DNA of 64,000 bases from Rubrobacter xylanophilus DSM 9941 (GCF_000014185.1 NC_008148.1:558001-622000); one strand, 5' to 3'. Positions 33,962 through 45,079 are shown, counted from the stretch's first letter. Notes: generated by a model not told the origin, from the letters alone. A program made the numbers and translations.

Positions 33962-34810
33962 GTGAGCCAGAAGATCTCCGTACTCGTTAATACTTTGAAC
34001 GAGGAAGCGAATATCAGAAATTGTCTAGAGTGTGTCAAGTGGGCCGACGAGATTGTAGTGGTCGACATGTACAGCGAAGACCGTACCTTGGATATCGCCC
34101 GCGAGTATACAGACAAGGTCTTCCTTCATGAGCGAGTGGATTACGTCGAACCCGCGCGCCGTTATGCTTTAGAGCAAGCGACAAATGAATGGGTTCTGGT
34201 AGTCGATGCAGACGAGTTAGTTACGAGGGAGTTGCGAGATAGAATCCTTCAGATCGCTGAGGAAGATAGGTATGATGTAGTTTATGTGCCTAGAATTAAC
34301 TACTTCTTTGGGCGCGCCATGAGAGGGACCGGCTGGGCTCCACTACAAGACATGCACGTACGCTTCTTCAAGAAGTGGTGCGTACGCTATTCGGACGAGA
34401 TACATTCTCCCGTAGGGGTCGATCCTTCGGCCCGCGTTTACGAGCTCTTGGACGAGTCGTGTGCGTTCGTGCACTTCAACTACATCGACGCAGAGCATTT
34501 TATCGACAAGCTGAATCGCTACACCACTATCGAAGCGAAGAACTCCGCTGCTGCAGGAAGGTCCTTCTCGGGACTAGGCGTATTGTACGCGGTGCTCAAA
34601 GAGGTAGGGTGGCGCTTCTTTCTGAAGAATGGGTTTAAAGATGGTTTCCAGGGGCTAGCTTTATCTCTGTTGATGGGTTTTTATCGCCTGAGTGCCGGGC
34701 TGAAGCTATATCTCATGGAAAGATACTCTACAGAAAATGTGCGCGATACCGTTTTGAAGCAGTATGCAAGGATCGCCGAGCGAGAGATCCGTCGTTATGA
34801 GCAGTCTTGA
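33962..34810 (+). CDS. Glycosyltransferase family 2 (WaaE/KdtX-like)
   Basis: A 282-residue GT2 enzyme with the nucleotide-sugar domain ISVLVNTLNEEANIRNCLEC at residues 5-24, VVDMYSEDRT near 37 and the D-x-D-like VVDADE near 79. The protein continues with a helical C-terminus (GFKDGFQGLALSLLMGFYRL) typical of the WaaE/KdtX group. It has a GTG start 60 bases after the sulfotransferase gene and adds a sugar to the growing repeat unit. Low GC content marks it as part of the island. Confidence 0.87.
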   Translation: MSQKISVLVNTLNEEANIRNCLECVKWADEIVVVDMYSEDRTLDIAREYTDKVFLHERVDYVEPARRYALEQATNEWVLVVDADELVTRELRDRILQIAEEDRYDVVYVPRINYFFGRAMRGTGWAPLQDMHVRFFKKWCVRYSDEIHSPVGVDPSARVYELLDESCAFVHFNYIDAEHFIDKLNRYTTIEAKNSAAAGRSFSGLGVLYAVLKEVGWRFFLKNGFKDGFQGLALSLLMGFYRLSAGLKLYLMERYSTENVRDTVLKQYARIAEREIRRYEQS

Positions 34811-34845
34811 GGCGGTACGTTGTTGTCTGCTGCTCTTTTTAGAGG

Positions 34846-35838
34846 ATGGGGATGGACGATTCTAAGGGACCGGAAGTCTACGTCGTTATCCTTAACTGGA
34901 ACGGATGGCAGGATACTATTGAGTGTCTGGAGAGTCTGTTTCGGAGTCGTTACACTCGTTACCGAGTGGTCGTCTGTGATAACGGCTCAGATGATGGTTC
35001 ATTGGAGAACATCAAAGCTTGGGCCGAGGGACGTTTGGATTTGCCATTTTCCAGCGATAATCCGCTGCGTTATCTCGCTCCTATCCCCAAACCCGTTCCC
35101 TATGTCGAGCATGATAGAGAGGTGAGGGACGGAGACTGCGTGGAAGGATGTACGCGATTCCTAGTGCTCGTCCGCACGGGTGCCAATTTAGGCTTCGCCG
35201 GTGGCAACAACGTGGGAATTCGATACGCTCTGGAGAGAAAAGCCGACTACGTTTGGCTACTCAACAACGACACGGTTACGGACCTAAACGCGCTTGGAGC
35301 AATGGTAAATGTGGCACAGAGTGATCCCGACATTGGTGCAGTAGGATCAACCATTTATTACATGGACGCACCAAATGATATTCAACTCTACGGTGGAGGT
35401 TGGGTGAGTTTCTGGTTGGGGATATGTCGGCACTTTACGACTTCCGTTTCAGACGACAAGTTAGGGTACGTAGCTGGGACCAGTTTGTTACTCCGGCGAG
35501 AGGTCTTAGAGCAAGTTGGTCTCTTAGACGACAAGTTTTTCATGTATTGGGAGGATACGGACTACGGGATTAGAGTACGAGAGGCTGGTTGGAAACTTGC
35601 GGTGGCGCCCGAGTCTAGAATTTGGCATAGAGAGTCGGCCGCGCTGGGGAAGAAGAACCCAGTACTTTATACTTACTTTAATGCGTCAGCGGTGCGCTTC
35701 TTCAGAAAGTTTAGTCCCCTTCCTTTTGTCCCGATATCGGTAGGGGTTGGAGGGCGCTTCTTGAAGCGGGTAATGCAGGGCGATTGGAACCAGGCAAAGG
35801 CTGTGTGGCAGGGCGCTTTAGCAGGGTGTAGAGAATGA
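34846..35838 (+). CDS. Glycosyltransferase family 2, rhamnosyltransferase-like
   Basis: A 330-residue GT2 enzyme: VYVVILNWNGWQDTIECLES at residues 11-30, VVCDNGSDDGS near 45, GANLGFAGGNNVGIRYAL near 105 and WLLNNDTVTD near 130 (D-x-D-like). It then has GTSLLLRREVLEQVGLLDD and YWEDTDYGIRVREAGW near 220-245, the WbbL-type acceptor region. Likely a rhamnosyl- or related transferase, which fits the GDP-rhamnose genes downstream. ATG 34852 may be the true start, since AGAGGATGGGG precedes it. The last codons overlap the next ATG. Confidence 0.88.
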   Translation: MGMDDSKGPEVYVVILNWNGWQDTIECLESLFRSRYTRYRVVVCDNGSDDGSLENIKAWAEGRLDLPFSSDNPLRYLAPIPKPVPYVEHDREVRDGDCVEGCTRFLVLVRTGANLGFAGGNNVGIRYALERKADYVWLLNNDTVTDLNALGAMVNVAQSDPDIGAVGSTIYYMDAPNDIQLYGGGWVSFWLGICRHFTTSVSDDKLGYVAGTSLLLRREVLEQVGLLDDKFFMYWEDTDYGIRVREAGWKLAVAPESRIWHRESAALGKKNPVLYTYFNASAVRFFRKFSPLPFVPISVGVGGRFLKRVMQGDWNQAKAVWQGALAGCRE

Positions 35839-37172
35839 AGGTAAGCACTCTGCTAGGCTACTGCTTTTTCGCGCTATGGATCTTTCTTTTAGTAGACGGG
35901 ATCTTCCCGCAGCTCCAGATTGCTCTTTGGGGAGGGCGGGTGTTGATACCTTCCGTGGTACTCAAGCTTATTCTACTGCTCGCGTTGTTTGTCTCTGCGG
36001 TCGTCTTGGCGAGGCGACGAGTAGCTGCGCCGCAGCGCATCGCGTTGCTGTGGTGGATCTTCATCGCTTACTTGCTTGCTAACTTATTAGCCTTAACTGT
36101 TCGCTTCTCCTATCCGTTGGATTATCTGTTGTTTAGCTACAATGCTTATTATTTTTTCTTGATCGTTGTGCCTCTTATGTTCTTTTTGAGCGGTATTCTC
36201 TCGGAAAGGATGGCCGTATTTTGGCTGGTATTGTTGTTTTTGCCTCTGGCAACTCTAGGAATTGCCCAAAATTTTCTCGGAGATCCTCTCTTGCCGACGG
36301 CTTCGGCGGATGCTTTCTTTGAGGTATTCTCCTGGAGCTTCTATGGTGAGGTAAGAGCCTTCTCCCTCTTCGGCTCGGCTTCCAAGTTCGGCCACTACAT
36401 CGCGCTTGTAGGAGCGCTCGGCATATCTTTCCTCTACAGCGAGAAGCTTGAAGCCAAAGCCGCCGGCCTCGTGCTTACCATCCTGGTTTTGGCAGCAGGG
36501 TTTGCCACTCTAACCCGGGCTACCTATATGGAGATCCTTATGACCCTGTTCGCTGCTTGGCTGCTAGTGCGACCTAGAGGAACTCTCTTAAAGTATTTGG
36601 TCTCTCTATTGCCTTTAGTATATGGCGTGACAGGAGCCTTTGTAGCCTTCGCTTTACCGTCGTGGATTACCGTAGCAAGTAACCGGAGCCCTCTCCTTTC
36701 GGACAACACTCTCCTCATGCGTTACGCTAGCTGGGATACCTACGGCGGCTTATGGATGGAGAGCGATCTGTTTGCCAAACTCTTCGGCATGGGTATAATT
36801 CAAAATAACCGATTCCCGGTCACCGAAAATGTGCTCATCGATAATTCCTTTCTCGCTTTGTTGATCCACATTGGCTTGCTTGGGCTCATGGTATGGCTGA
36901 TGTTGATGTGGGCACTATGGCGATATGTGTTAAGAGTTGCAATAAGCCATGGCAGTCCTCTCGCCGTTGCCATCGCTGCGATCTGGTCTACATGGATGGC
37001 TACGGGTGTCTTCGGCATTACTACAGAAGGATATCCGCTGCTTCTGGTGCTTTTGTTGCTGAGTTCGGTTGGAGGCAAAGCGGAGGCTTTTCGCAAGAGA
37101 AACCCATGGGAGGAAAACCTACAAAGCAGGCGTTCGGAGAGTAACCACAGCTCTTGTTGGCAGAAGGCTTAG
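35835..37172 (+). CDS. O-antigen polymerase/ligase-like protein (Wzy)
   Basis: A 445-residue membrane protein with about 11 hydrophobic helices and a large central loop (about 285-335) that contains LLMRYASWDTYGGLWMESDLF and NVLIDNSFLALLIHIGLLG, the pattern of Wzy polymerases. It overlaps the rhamnosyltransferase gene by 4 bases. Together with the flippase and BY-kinase it makes a Wzx/Wzy-dependent pathway. The protein at 27742 is a second, GC-rich Wzy-type candidate, so the island probably brought its own polymerase. Confidence 0.82.
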   Translation: MKVSTLLGYCFFALWIFLLVDGIFPQLQIALWGGRVLIPSVVLKLILLLALFVSAVVLARRRVAAPQRIALLWWIFIAYLLANLLALTVRFSYPLDYLLFSYNAYYFFLIVVPLMFFLSGILSERMAVFWLVLLFLPLATLGIAQNFLGDPLLPTASADAFFEVFSWSFYGEVRAFSLFGSASKFGHYIALVGALGISFLYSEKLEAKAAGLVLTILVLAAGFATLTRATYMEILMTLFAAWLLVRPRGTLLKYLVSLLPLVYGVTGAFVAFALPSWITVASNRSPLLSDNTLLMRYASWDTYGGLWMESDLFAKLFGMGIIQNNRFPVTENVLIDNSFLALLIHIGLLGLMVWLMLMWALWRYVLRVAISHGSPLAVAIAAIWSTWMATGVFGITTEGYPLLLVLLLLSSVGGKAEAFRKRNPWEENLQSRRSESNHSSCWQKA

Positions 37173-37212
37173 GTGAACATGAGCTGTTCTCCGATGTGAG
37201 AAGGGGGTTTGG

Positions 37213-39299
<2,087 letters not shown>

Positions 39300-40247
39300 A
39301 TGCCACGCGCCTTGGTCACTGGGGCCTCCGGTTTCGCCGGTGGATACCTGGTTCGTTACCTTCTCGAGCTTGGCTACGAAGTGGTGGGGGCTGTCCATGG
39401 TGCGGGTGCTCGCTTGCCGGATGGATGCCATCGGGCCGTTCTGGATATAACCGACCGGCAAAGCTTGCGGGAAGTGGTCGCGGCGACGCAGCCCGATGAA
39501 ATCTACCACTTGGCGGGTATTGCCCGTCCAGCAAACGATTCGGTAGATGAATTCTACGAGGTCAACTTCGGTGGAACATTGAAACTCCTGGAGACCGTGC
39601 GGGAGCATGCTCCTGATGCGGCGGTCTTGCTGGTCGGTAGTGCTTACGCCTACGGCAGCGTGGGGCATCCCATCTCCGAAATCGAGCTCTTCAAGCCGGT
39701 CAACCACTATGGTTCCTCCAAGGCTTCGGCGGATTTGCTGGGGCACGTCTACTCCCTCGAAGGGTTGCGGGTAGTAAGAGCTAGGCCGTTCAACCACTCT
39801 GGTCCGGGCCAGAGCCCGGCGTTCGTGTTGCCGACCCTCGTAGAGCAGTTCGTGGAGATCGAGGCCGGAAAGCGGGAACCGGTGATCCGTCTCGGCAATC
39901 TGGATTCGGTTAGAGACTTCAGCGACGTGCGGGATATCGTGCGTGGATACCGCTTGGCGCTGCTGAAAGGGCGGAGCGGCGAACCATACAACCTGGGGAG
40001 CGGGAGAGGGACCTCGGTGCGGGAGTTGTTCGAGATGGTCCGAGAGAAGGCGGAGCAGGAGGTGGAGTTGCAGGTCGAGCCATCCAGAACCCGGATCATA
40101 GATATACCTTATCTGGTTGCGGACACAAGCAAGGCTCGCGAAGAGCTCGGTTGGGAACCAGAGGTGTCCTTGGAGCAGACCCTGCATGACATGCTCGACG
40201 CTGTTCGCAAGCGGTTGGTGGCCGAAGATGGAGTATGCGGCACATGA
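39300..40247 (+). CDS. rmd: GDP-6-deoxy-D-lyxo-4-hexulose reductase (GDP-rhamnose synthesis)
   Basis: A 315-residue extended SDR: TGASGFAGGYLVRYLLE at residues 7-23, LAGIARPANDS near 80, and VNHYGSSKASADLLG near 140 with Tyr-x-x-x-Lys. The position directly behind gmd and the Rmd-type sequence ARPFNHSGPGQSPAFVLPTL near 160 point to reduction of the 4-keto intermediate to GDP-D-rhamnose. It is not a GDP-fucose synthase, since it lacks that enzyme's epimerase signature; a true fucose synthase remnant lies at 41401. Confidence 0.88.
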   Translation: MPRALVTGASGFAGGYLVRYLLELGYEVVGAVHGAGARLPDGCHRAVLDITDRQSLREVVAATQPDEIYHLAGIARPANDSVDEFYEVNFGGTLKLLETVREHAPDAAVLLVGSAYAYGSVGHPISEIELFKPVNHYGSSKASADLLGHVYSLEGLRVVRARPFNHSGPGQSPAFVLPTLVEQFVEIEAGKREPVIRLGNLDSVRDFSDVRDIVRGYRLALLKGRSGEPYNLGSGRGTSVRELFEMVREKAEQEVELQVEPSRTRIIDIPYLVADTSKAREELGWEPEVSLEQTLHDMLDAVRKRLVAEDGVCGT

Positions 40248-41398
40248 GGTCTCTGACGGAGATAAGGGTGGCTCTAGTTCTCGAATGGTTTCAATTAGTT
40301 GGAGGGAGTGAACGTGTTGTCGGTGCCATCAGAGAAATATTCCCAGCTGCAGATATTTTTGCCATTGTCCACAATGAGCGAGATTTAAAAGGCACATCCC
40401 TTGAAGGAGTTCATGTAAGGACTTCTTTTATCCAATCGTTACCTCAAGCTAAAGAGAAGTATCGGCTCTACTTACCGCTTATGCCTCTTGCCGTTGAGCA
40501 GTTTGATCTGCGCCCTTATGACTTGGTTATCTCCTCTAGCCATACTGTGGCGAAGGGGGTTCTCACACGTGCAGATCAACTGCACGTCAGCTATGTACAT
40601 ACGCCAGTTCGATATGCCTGGGACCTTTACCTGGATTACCTTAAGGCCAGCAAGCTGGACCGGGGGCTAAAGACACTGCTCGTGCGGCCGATACTGCACT
40701 ACCTGCGCTTGTGGGATACCGTTGCCTCAAACAGGGTGGATGCCTTCTTTGCAAATTCAGAATCTGTGTCCCGGCGAATCTCAAAACTTTATCGCCGTAC
40801 CGCACGCGTGATATATCCTCCTGTTGAAGTAGACCGATATCGATACGATAGATCACGCGAAGACTTCTACGTAACCGTTTCCCGGTTCGTTCCTTATAAA
40901 CGTATAGATCTTATCGCTGAAGCTTTTACCCGGATGGGTAGGAAACTGGTTGTCATTGGAGATGGACCGGATCGTGCCAAAATAGAAAAACTGTCCGGTC
41001 CCAACGTGGAGCTTCTCGGGTATCAGCCTGATGATGTGGTGTCGGATTATTTGGAGAGAGCGCGGGCCTTTATCTTTGCTGCTGATGAGGACTTCGGAAT
41101 TGCTCCCGTAGAAGCGCAAGCCGCAGGATGCCCGGTTATTGCTTACGGTAGAGGAGGGGCGCTGGAGACGATTCTGGGGTGGCCTGTTCCTAAGGCTACG
41201 GGAGTTTTCTTTGATTCTCAGACTCCAGAGTCTTTGGAAAAAGCTGTACGCCTCTTTGAGGCATATGAAGAGAAATTTGATCCTAAGACCTGCCGTTTGA
41301 ACGCGGAGCGCTTCGACAAAAAGAGGTTCTCGGAAGAATTCGAAACGGCAATAGAGGAACTGTGGAATAGGTTTCAGTGCGGAGAGGATCTAGAGTAG
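40235..41398 (+). CDS. Glycosyltransferase family 4
   Basis: A 387-residue GT-B enzyme: VALVLEWFQLVGGSERVVGA near residues 11-30, ISSSHTVAKGV near 96, and VSYVHTPVRYAWDLY near 112. The C-terminal domain has YVTVSRFVPYKRIDLIAEAF near 207, IFAADEDFGIAPVEAQAAGCP near 285 (E-x7-E type), then VIAYGRGGALETI. It resembles WbaZ/mannosyltransferase-type enzymes. ATG at 40235 overlaps rmd by 13 bases; ATG 40244 is an alternative. It is AT-rich and is the last intact gene of the island. Confidence 0.88.
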   Translation: MRHMRSLTEIRVALVLEWFQLVGGSERVVGAIREIFPAADIFAIVHNERDLKGTSLEGVHVRTSFIQSLPQAKEKYRLYLPLMPLAVEQFDLRPYDLVISSSHTVAKGVLTRADQLHVSYVHTPVRYAWDLYLDYLKASKLDRGLKTLLVRPILHYLRLWDTVASNRVDAFFANSESVSRRISKLYRRTARVIYPPVEVDRYRYDRSREDFYVTVSRFVPYKRIDLIAEAFTRMGRKLVVIGDGPDRAKIEKLSGPNVELLGYQPDDVVSDYLERARAFIFAADEDFGIAPVEAQAAGCPVIAYGRGGALETILGWPVPKATGVFFDSQTPESLEKAVRLFEAYEEKFDPKTCRLNAERFDKKRFSEEFETAIEELWNRFQCGEDLE

Positions 41399-41400
41399 AA

Positions 41401-41514
41401 GATGATCAGAGGTGCTTTGACTCCCTGGGCTGGCGCGCCCGCATCCCCCTGCGGCGGGGGCTCGAGCAGACCTACGAGTGGTTCCTGGGGGCGCGGGAGA
41501 CCGTTCGCGGCTAG
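41401..41514 (+). pseudogene. 3' fragment of a GDP-L-fucose synthase gene
   Basis: Immediately after the last island gene, 37 codons in one frame read LGWRARIPLRRGLEQTYEWF and end in a short tail closing with RG before a TAG stop. This matches the C-terminus of GDP-L-fucose synthase (WcaG/Fcl), which ends LGW...I.L..GL..TY.WFL...RG. The GC content jumps back to the native level exactly here. The rest of the gene is absent, so this is the stump left when the island replaced the older gene. Confidence 0.75.
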
Positions 41515-41550
41515 GGGGGATTTTTCTTCCTCAAAACCCGAAAAACACCC

Positions 41551-41580
41551 TTGACCGCAGGCCCCGCACCGCTTTATCAT
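41551..41580 (+). promoter_or_regulatory. Promoter of the initiating sugar transferase gene
   Basis: TTGACC (41551-41556), an 18-base spacer and TATCAT (41575-41580) match a sigma-A promoter. It lies in the gap after the fucose synthase stump and about 65 bases before the coding region. Confidence 0.6.
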
Positions 41581-41644
41581 TCTTAACACTTCGACGTAAT
41601 AGTTAACCCAGAGGGCCCGGCACCGGGGTGGAGGAGCTGCGGCT

Positions 41645-43204
41645 TTGCGCCCTGGGCCGGGGAGAAGAGGACAGGAGGGCGGCATCTTTCTAAGCATACT
41701 CGGCCGGCGCGGGCGGGCGGCGAGGAAGGGCGCTGCCAGGGCGTTGGAGGCGGAGGCTGCGCTCCCCGAGGGGCTGCTGGGGCGCGGGATCAGGGAGCGG
41801 CTCGGGCGGCAGCCGGTCGCCGTGCTGGTGCTCGTGGCCTCTGATGTGGCGCTCGCGCTCCTCATGTGGTCGGCGGCCATCGCCCTGCGGTACTTGTGGC
41901 TGGGCAGCCTGCCTCTCATGGGCCTCACGCTGAGCGGCGTTGCGGCGAACACGGTGGTCTGGGTCCTGCTGCGGGCGGGGAGGGGGCTGTACCCGGGGTA
42001 CGGGCTGGACCAGGTGCAGGAGCTCAAGCGCCAGACCTACGCCACCCTCAGCGCCTTCGCCATACACCTGTGCGGGGCCTTCGTGCTGCAGCTGGGTGAC
42101 TCCATCTCCCGGCTGGTCTTCGTCTCCGGGTTTGCGGGGCTGCTGGTGGCCGCGCCGTTCGGCCGGCACTTCGCCAAGTGGGCGCTGATGCGGGCCGGCC
42201 TGTGGGGCAGGCCCGTGCTGGTGGTCGGGGCCTCCGGGGACGGGGAGCGCCTGATCGGTGATCTGCGGCGGGAGTGGGGGATGGGCTTCCGGCCGGTGGC
42301 GGTCTTCGACGACGACTTCGTCCCGGAGGGCGGCGCCGTGGAGGGGGTACCCTACGGCGGCGGGCTGCGGGAGGCGCGGGCGCTGGCGCAGGAGAGGAAG
42401 GTCGGCACGCTCGTGGTGGCTATGGACCACTCCCGGCAGGAGAGGGCCGTGGAGATCATGCGCGAGGCCAGCTCGGTCTTCCGGCACGTGATCTTCATCC
42501 CACAGCTGAACGCCGTCACCAACTCGGCGACGGAGGCCCGCTACCTCTCGGGCACGCTGGGGCTGGAGGTCAAGCACAACCTCCTCGACCCGTGGGCCGT
42601 ACGCGCCAAGCGTGCGCTGGACCTGCTCCTGGCAGCGGCGCTGACGGTGGTTCTCAGCCCGCTGATCCTACTGATCGCCCTTCTGATAAAGCTGGATTCT
42701 CCGGGACCTGTTATCTACGGGCACGTCCGTCTCGGGGCTGGCAATACTTCTTTCCGTTGCTGGAAGTTCCGGACGATGTACGAAGACGCGGATAGGCTTC
42801 TGCACGAGCATCTCCTGAAAAACGAGCATCTGAGGATCGAGTGGGAACTCAACCAGAAACTCCGTAACGATCCCAGAGTTACTCGCATCGGCCGCTTTCT
42901 CAGGAAGACCAGCCTGGACGAACTGCCCCAGATATGGAACGTGATAAAAGGCGAGATGAGTCTGGTCGGTCCTCGTCCCATCGTAGATTCCGAGGTGGTC
43001 AGGTACGGTGAAACCTACGATCTATACAGGCGCGTAAAGCCCGGGATATCCGGATTGTGGCAGGTGAGCGGCAGGAACGACACATCATACAGCGAGAGGG
43101 TTGGGTTGGATGTCCACTACATCATGAACTGGTCGGTGTGGCTGGACCTGATCATCCTGGCCCGCACGGTGCGGTGCGTCCTGCTCAGGAAGGGAGCCTA
43201 CTGA
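41645..43204 (+). CDS. Polyprenyl glycosylphosphotransferase (WbaP/EPS sugar transferase)
   Basis: A 519-residue enzyme that starts repeat-unit synthesis by moving a sugar phosphate to undecaprenyl phosphate. Four to five helices (about 50-165) and a CoA-binding-like domain (VLVVGASGDGERLIGDL near 195) precede a membrane anchor (about 320-345) and the catalytic domain. That domain has KFRTMYEDAD near 378, RIGRFLRKTSLDELPQIWNV near 418 and SLVGPRPIV near 443. TTG 41645 opens the frame, but the best ribosome site (AGGAGGG near 41675) has no usual start codon behind it. Codon use shifts in the catalytic domain. Confidence 0.88.
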   Translation: MRPGPGRRGQEGGIFLSILGRRGRAARKGAARALEAEAALPEGLLGRGIRERLGRQPVAVLVLVASDVALALLMWSAAIALRYLWLGSLPLMGLTLSGVAANTVVWVLLRAGRGLYPGYGLDQVQELKRQTYATLSAFAIHLCGAFVLQLGDSISRLVFVSGFAGLLVAAPFGRHFAKWALMRAGLWGRPVLVVGASGDGERLIGDLRREWGMGFRPVAVFDDDFVPEGGAVEGVPYGGGLREARALAQERKVGTLVVAMDHSRQERAVEIMREASSVFRHVIFIPQLNAVTNSATEARYLSGTLGLEVKHNLLDPWAVRAKRALDLLLAAALTVVLSPLILLIALLIKLDSPGPVIYGHVRLGAGNTSFRCWKFRTMYEDADRLLHEHLLKNEHLRIEWELNQKLRNDPRVTRIGRFLRKTSLDELPQIWNVIKGEMSLVGPRPIVDSEVVRYGETYDLYRRVKPGISGLWQVSGRNDTSYSERVGLDVHYIMNWSVWLDLIILARTVRCVLLRKGAY

Positions 43205-43826
43205 GAGCCGCGACCGGGGCGGCGTGCCGGTCGCCGGGCTCTCCGAGGCCCCTGTTCGACAGGAATACGCCCCCGCTCCCGGCAGGCTCCGGGGAGGGCG
43301 CCGGCGTGGTCCGCGCCGTTGCGGGTCATGGTCTCGAGGGCTCTCCTCTTGCGGCGCTTGCGGAGGTGTCCCAGGCTCCGCGCCGCCCCGGCTATTGCCT
43401 TGAGGTAGACCCAGAGCCCCACCTCGGCGGGTAGCGGCATCTCGCTGCGCGGGAGGTGGGTTCGTGACCTGCCGTGCTCGCGGCGTATCGGCCGGGCGGC
43501 GTTGTTGCGCTGGAGACCGGGCGATGGCGGGCTGCCGGGATCGCGGCAGGGACGGGCCCGGAGCTGCGCCGGCGGGCTCGGGCCCACCGGCCCGGGAGGG
43601 CGGACGCCTCGGATGGGGGCTACCTGGCCCGCACCGCCCGCCGCGGGGGCGGGAGGCTCGTGCGGGAGGACGGTGCGGTCGAGGTGCCGCAGAAGGCGGC
43701 GGAGCATCTCGCCGGCCTCGGAGCCGTCCCCGGCGGGGCCGCCGTTGGCTTCCGGCTGTTGCCCGTGCCCCCTGGCCGGGGAGGTGGCCTCGGGCCCTTC
43801 TAGCGCGGGGGTGCTGCCCGCGCTCT
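43205..43826. other. 622-base GC-rich gap before the insertion element
   Basis: No gene can be supported. A plus-strand frame 43474-43803 (109 residues, GTG start) ends with the protein-like text RLVREDGAVEVPQKAAEHLA. A minus-strand frame near 43320-43440 reads LPAEVGLWVYLKAIAGAARS followed by basic residues, reminiscent of glycosyltransferase C-termini. Both may be debris of genes broken near the IS element. Confidence 0.3.
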
Positions 43827-44817
43827 CTAGATGAGTGTTGCAAGGTTTTATGAGATAGAAAGAAGGCCATCCGGAAACTTCCCGACCAAAGGAGCATCGG
43901 ATGGCCCAACCCCACCATACCCCACGCCTCGCTCGCACGGAAGATGCCGTGATCGTGCTTTTCTGCCTCACCGATGACGCCTACCGGCTTCTCAACCCTA
44001 AAAGGAAGGCGTTACGAGTCTCTCAAGCGTCTCTCGGACTCGGAGGTCATCACTCTGGCACTCTTCCAGCAGTTGCGGGGAGTGGAGAGCGAACGCTCCT
44101 TCCTTAGAGACTGCGAGAGGTTCTTCTCGCACCTGTTCCCCGGAGTGGTGGGGCTGCATCCTTCTTCCTTCCATCGACGTGTGAGGAAGCTCAGGCGTTT
44201 CCTCGAACCCCTGCGACGCGCCTTGCTGGAGGAGTTGGTCGGAGATCCAGAGACGCTCATCGTGGACTCGACGCTGCTTTCCGTCCTGCATCCGAGGCAA
44301 GTGAAGCAGTCCGCCGCGGGCTTCGAGGGAGCAGGGTGGAGCAGGTGGGGTTCGTTCTGCGTGTACGGGGTGAAGCTGCATCTGGTGTGCTCTACCAATC
44401 GGGTTCCCATCTCCTACGAGATGACCGCCGCCAACGAAGCCGACGTACTCCTCGTCGAGGAGCTCCTCGCGGGGGCGGCCCTGGAGGAGGGCGAAGTCGC
44501 GAGGAGGCTCTTTGGGGATCTCGCCTACGAGAGCGGCGCGCTCAGGAGGCGGCTGGCCGAAAGCGGAATCCTCCTCTCGACCGAGGGAGCGAGCCGCCGA
44601 CCGGCGACGAGGCAGCAGATCGAGGTCTGCTTCGCGCATCTCAAAGGAGCCTTCGGACTGGGCGAGACGCTGGCGAAGACTCTGGTGGGACTGGCGATCC
44701 GGATCGCGGCGAAGGTGACGGCCTACACCTACGGTTTGTACGTCAACCGGCTCCTCGGAAGGCCGCAGGGGCGCATAAAGGAGCTATGGGCATGAGATCC
44801 TCGCAACACTCATCTAG
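43827..44817 (+). mobile_element. IS982-like insertion sequence
   Basis: The element is about 991 bases long. The left end CTAGATGAGTGTTGCAAGG is matched as an inverted repeat by the right end, whose complement reads CTAGATGAGTGTTGCGAGG: 18 of 19 identical. CTAG, itself palindromic, stands at both outer edges and may be the target duplication instead of part of the repeat, in which case the element is 43831-44813. One transposase gene fills it. Confidence 0.88.
43901..44795 (+). pseudogene. IS982-like transposase, frameshifted near the N-terminus
   Basis: The frame from ATG 43901 reads FCLTDDAYRLLNPK and then leaves the family sequence. The continuation GRRYESLKRLSDSEVITLAL is in the next (+1) frame. 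The shift maps to the AAAA run at 44000-44003, where removing one A restores the protein. The downstream 273-residue frame, startable from ATG 43974, keeps the DDE residues: Asp in LIVDST near 95, Asp in LFGDLAYES near 182 and Glu in QQIEVCFAHLKG near 222. Either a one-base insertion inactivated it, or +1 frameshifting is programmed. Confidence 0.8.
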
Positions 44818-44989
44818 GCGCCCGGCCGAACGGAACCTCGCTCTTGTAAAACCCGAGGACAGGGGACGCTCCTCTTGTTCCCGGGCGTTCGGAGACCGAT
44901 CCTGCGCCGCCCGGGCGGCCCGTGCGGTGCCGCCGGAGCGGGCCGTCTGCCGGGGATGGCCCGCTCCCGCGCCCCCGAAGCCTTTTTCA

Positions 44990-45045
44990 GAATCGAAATA
45001 TACAGCTATTGCGCGGCGCTCCCTCTTTTCTGTATAATTCCATTC
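44990..45045 (+). promoter_or_regulatory. Promoter of the hut cluster flanked by inverted operator half-sites
   Basis: TTGCGC (45009-45014), an 18-base spacer and a consensus TATAAT (45033-45038) form a promoter. GAATCGAAATATAC (44990-45003) and GTATAATTCCATTC (45032-45045) are inverted copies of one another with 12 of 14 matches; the second covers the -10 box. This is the expected layout for repression by the adjacent RpiR-family regulator. Confidence 0.65.
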
Positions 45046-45079
45046 GGAAGGAACGAGTTCTCTTGGAGGAGAGAGCGGG

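Noticed and set aside
43474-43803. Possible 109-residue plus-strand protein
   Set aside because: It contains a protein-like segment near its end but has no ribosome site, no recognised domain and mixed third-position composition, so it was kept only as a remark on the gap.
43085-43971. Long minus-strand open frames between the WbaP-type gene and the insertion element
   Set aside because: Open frames are frequent in DNA of this GC content; the translations are Arg/Pro/Gly-rich and of low complexity. Only a short stretch resembles a glycosyltransferase C-terminus, with no start or catalytic part.
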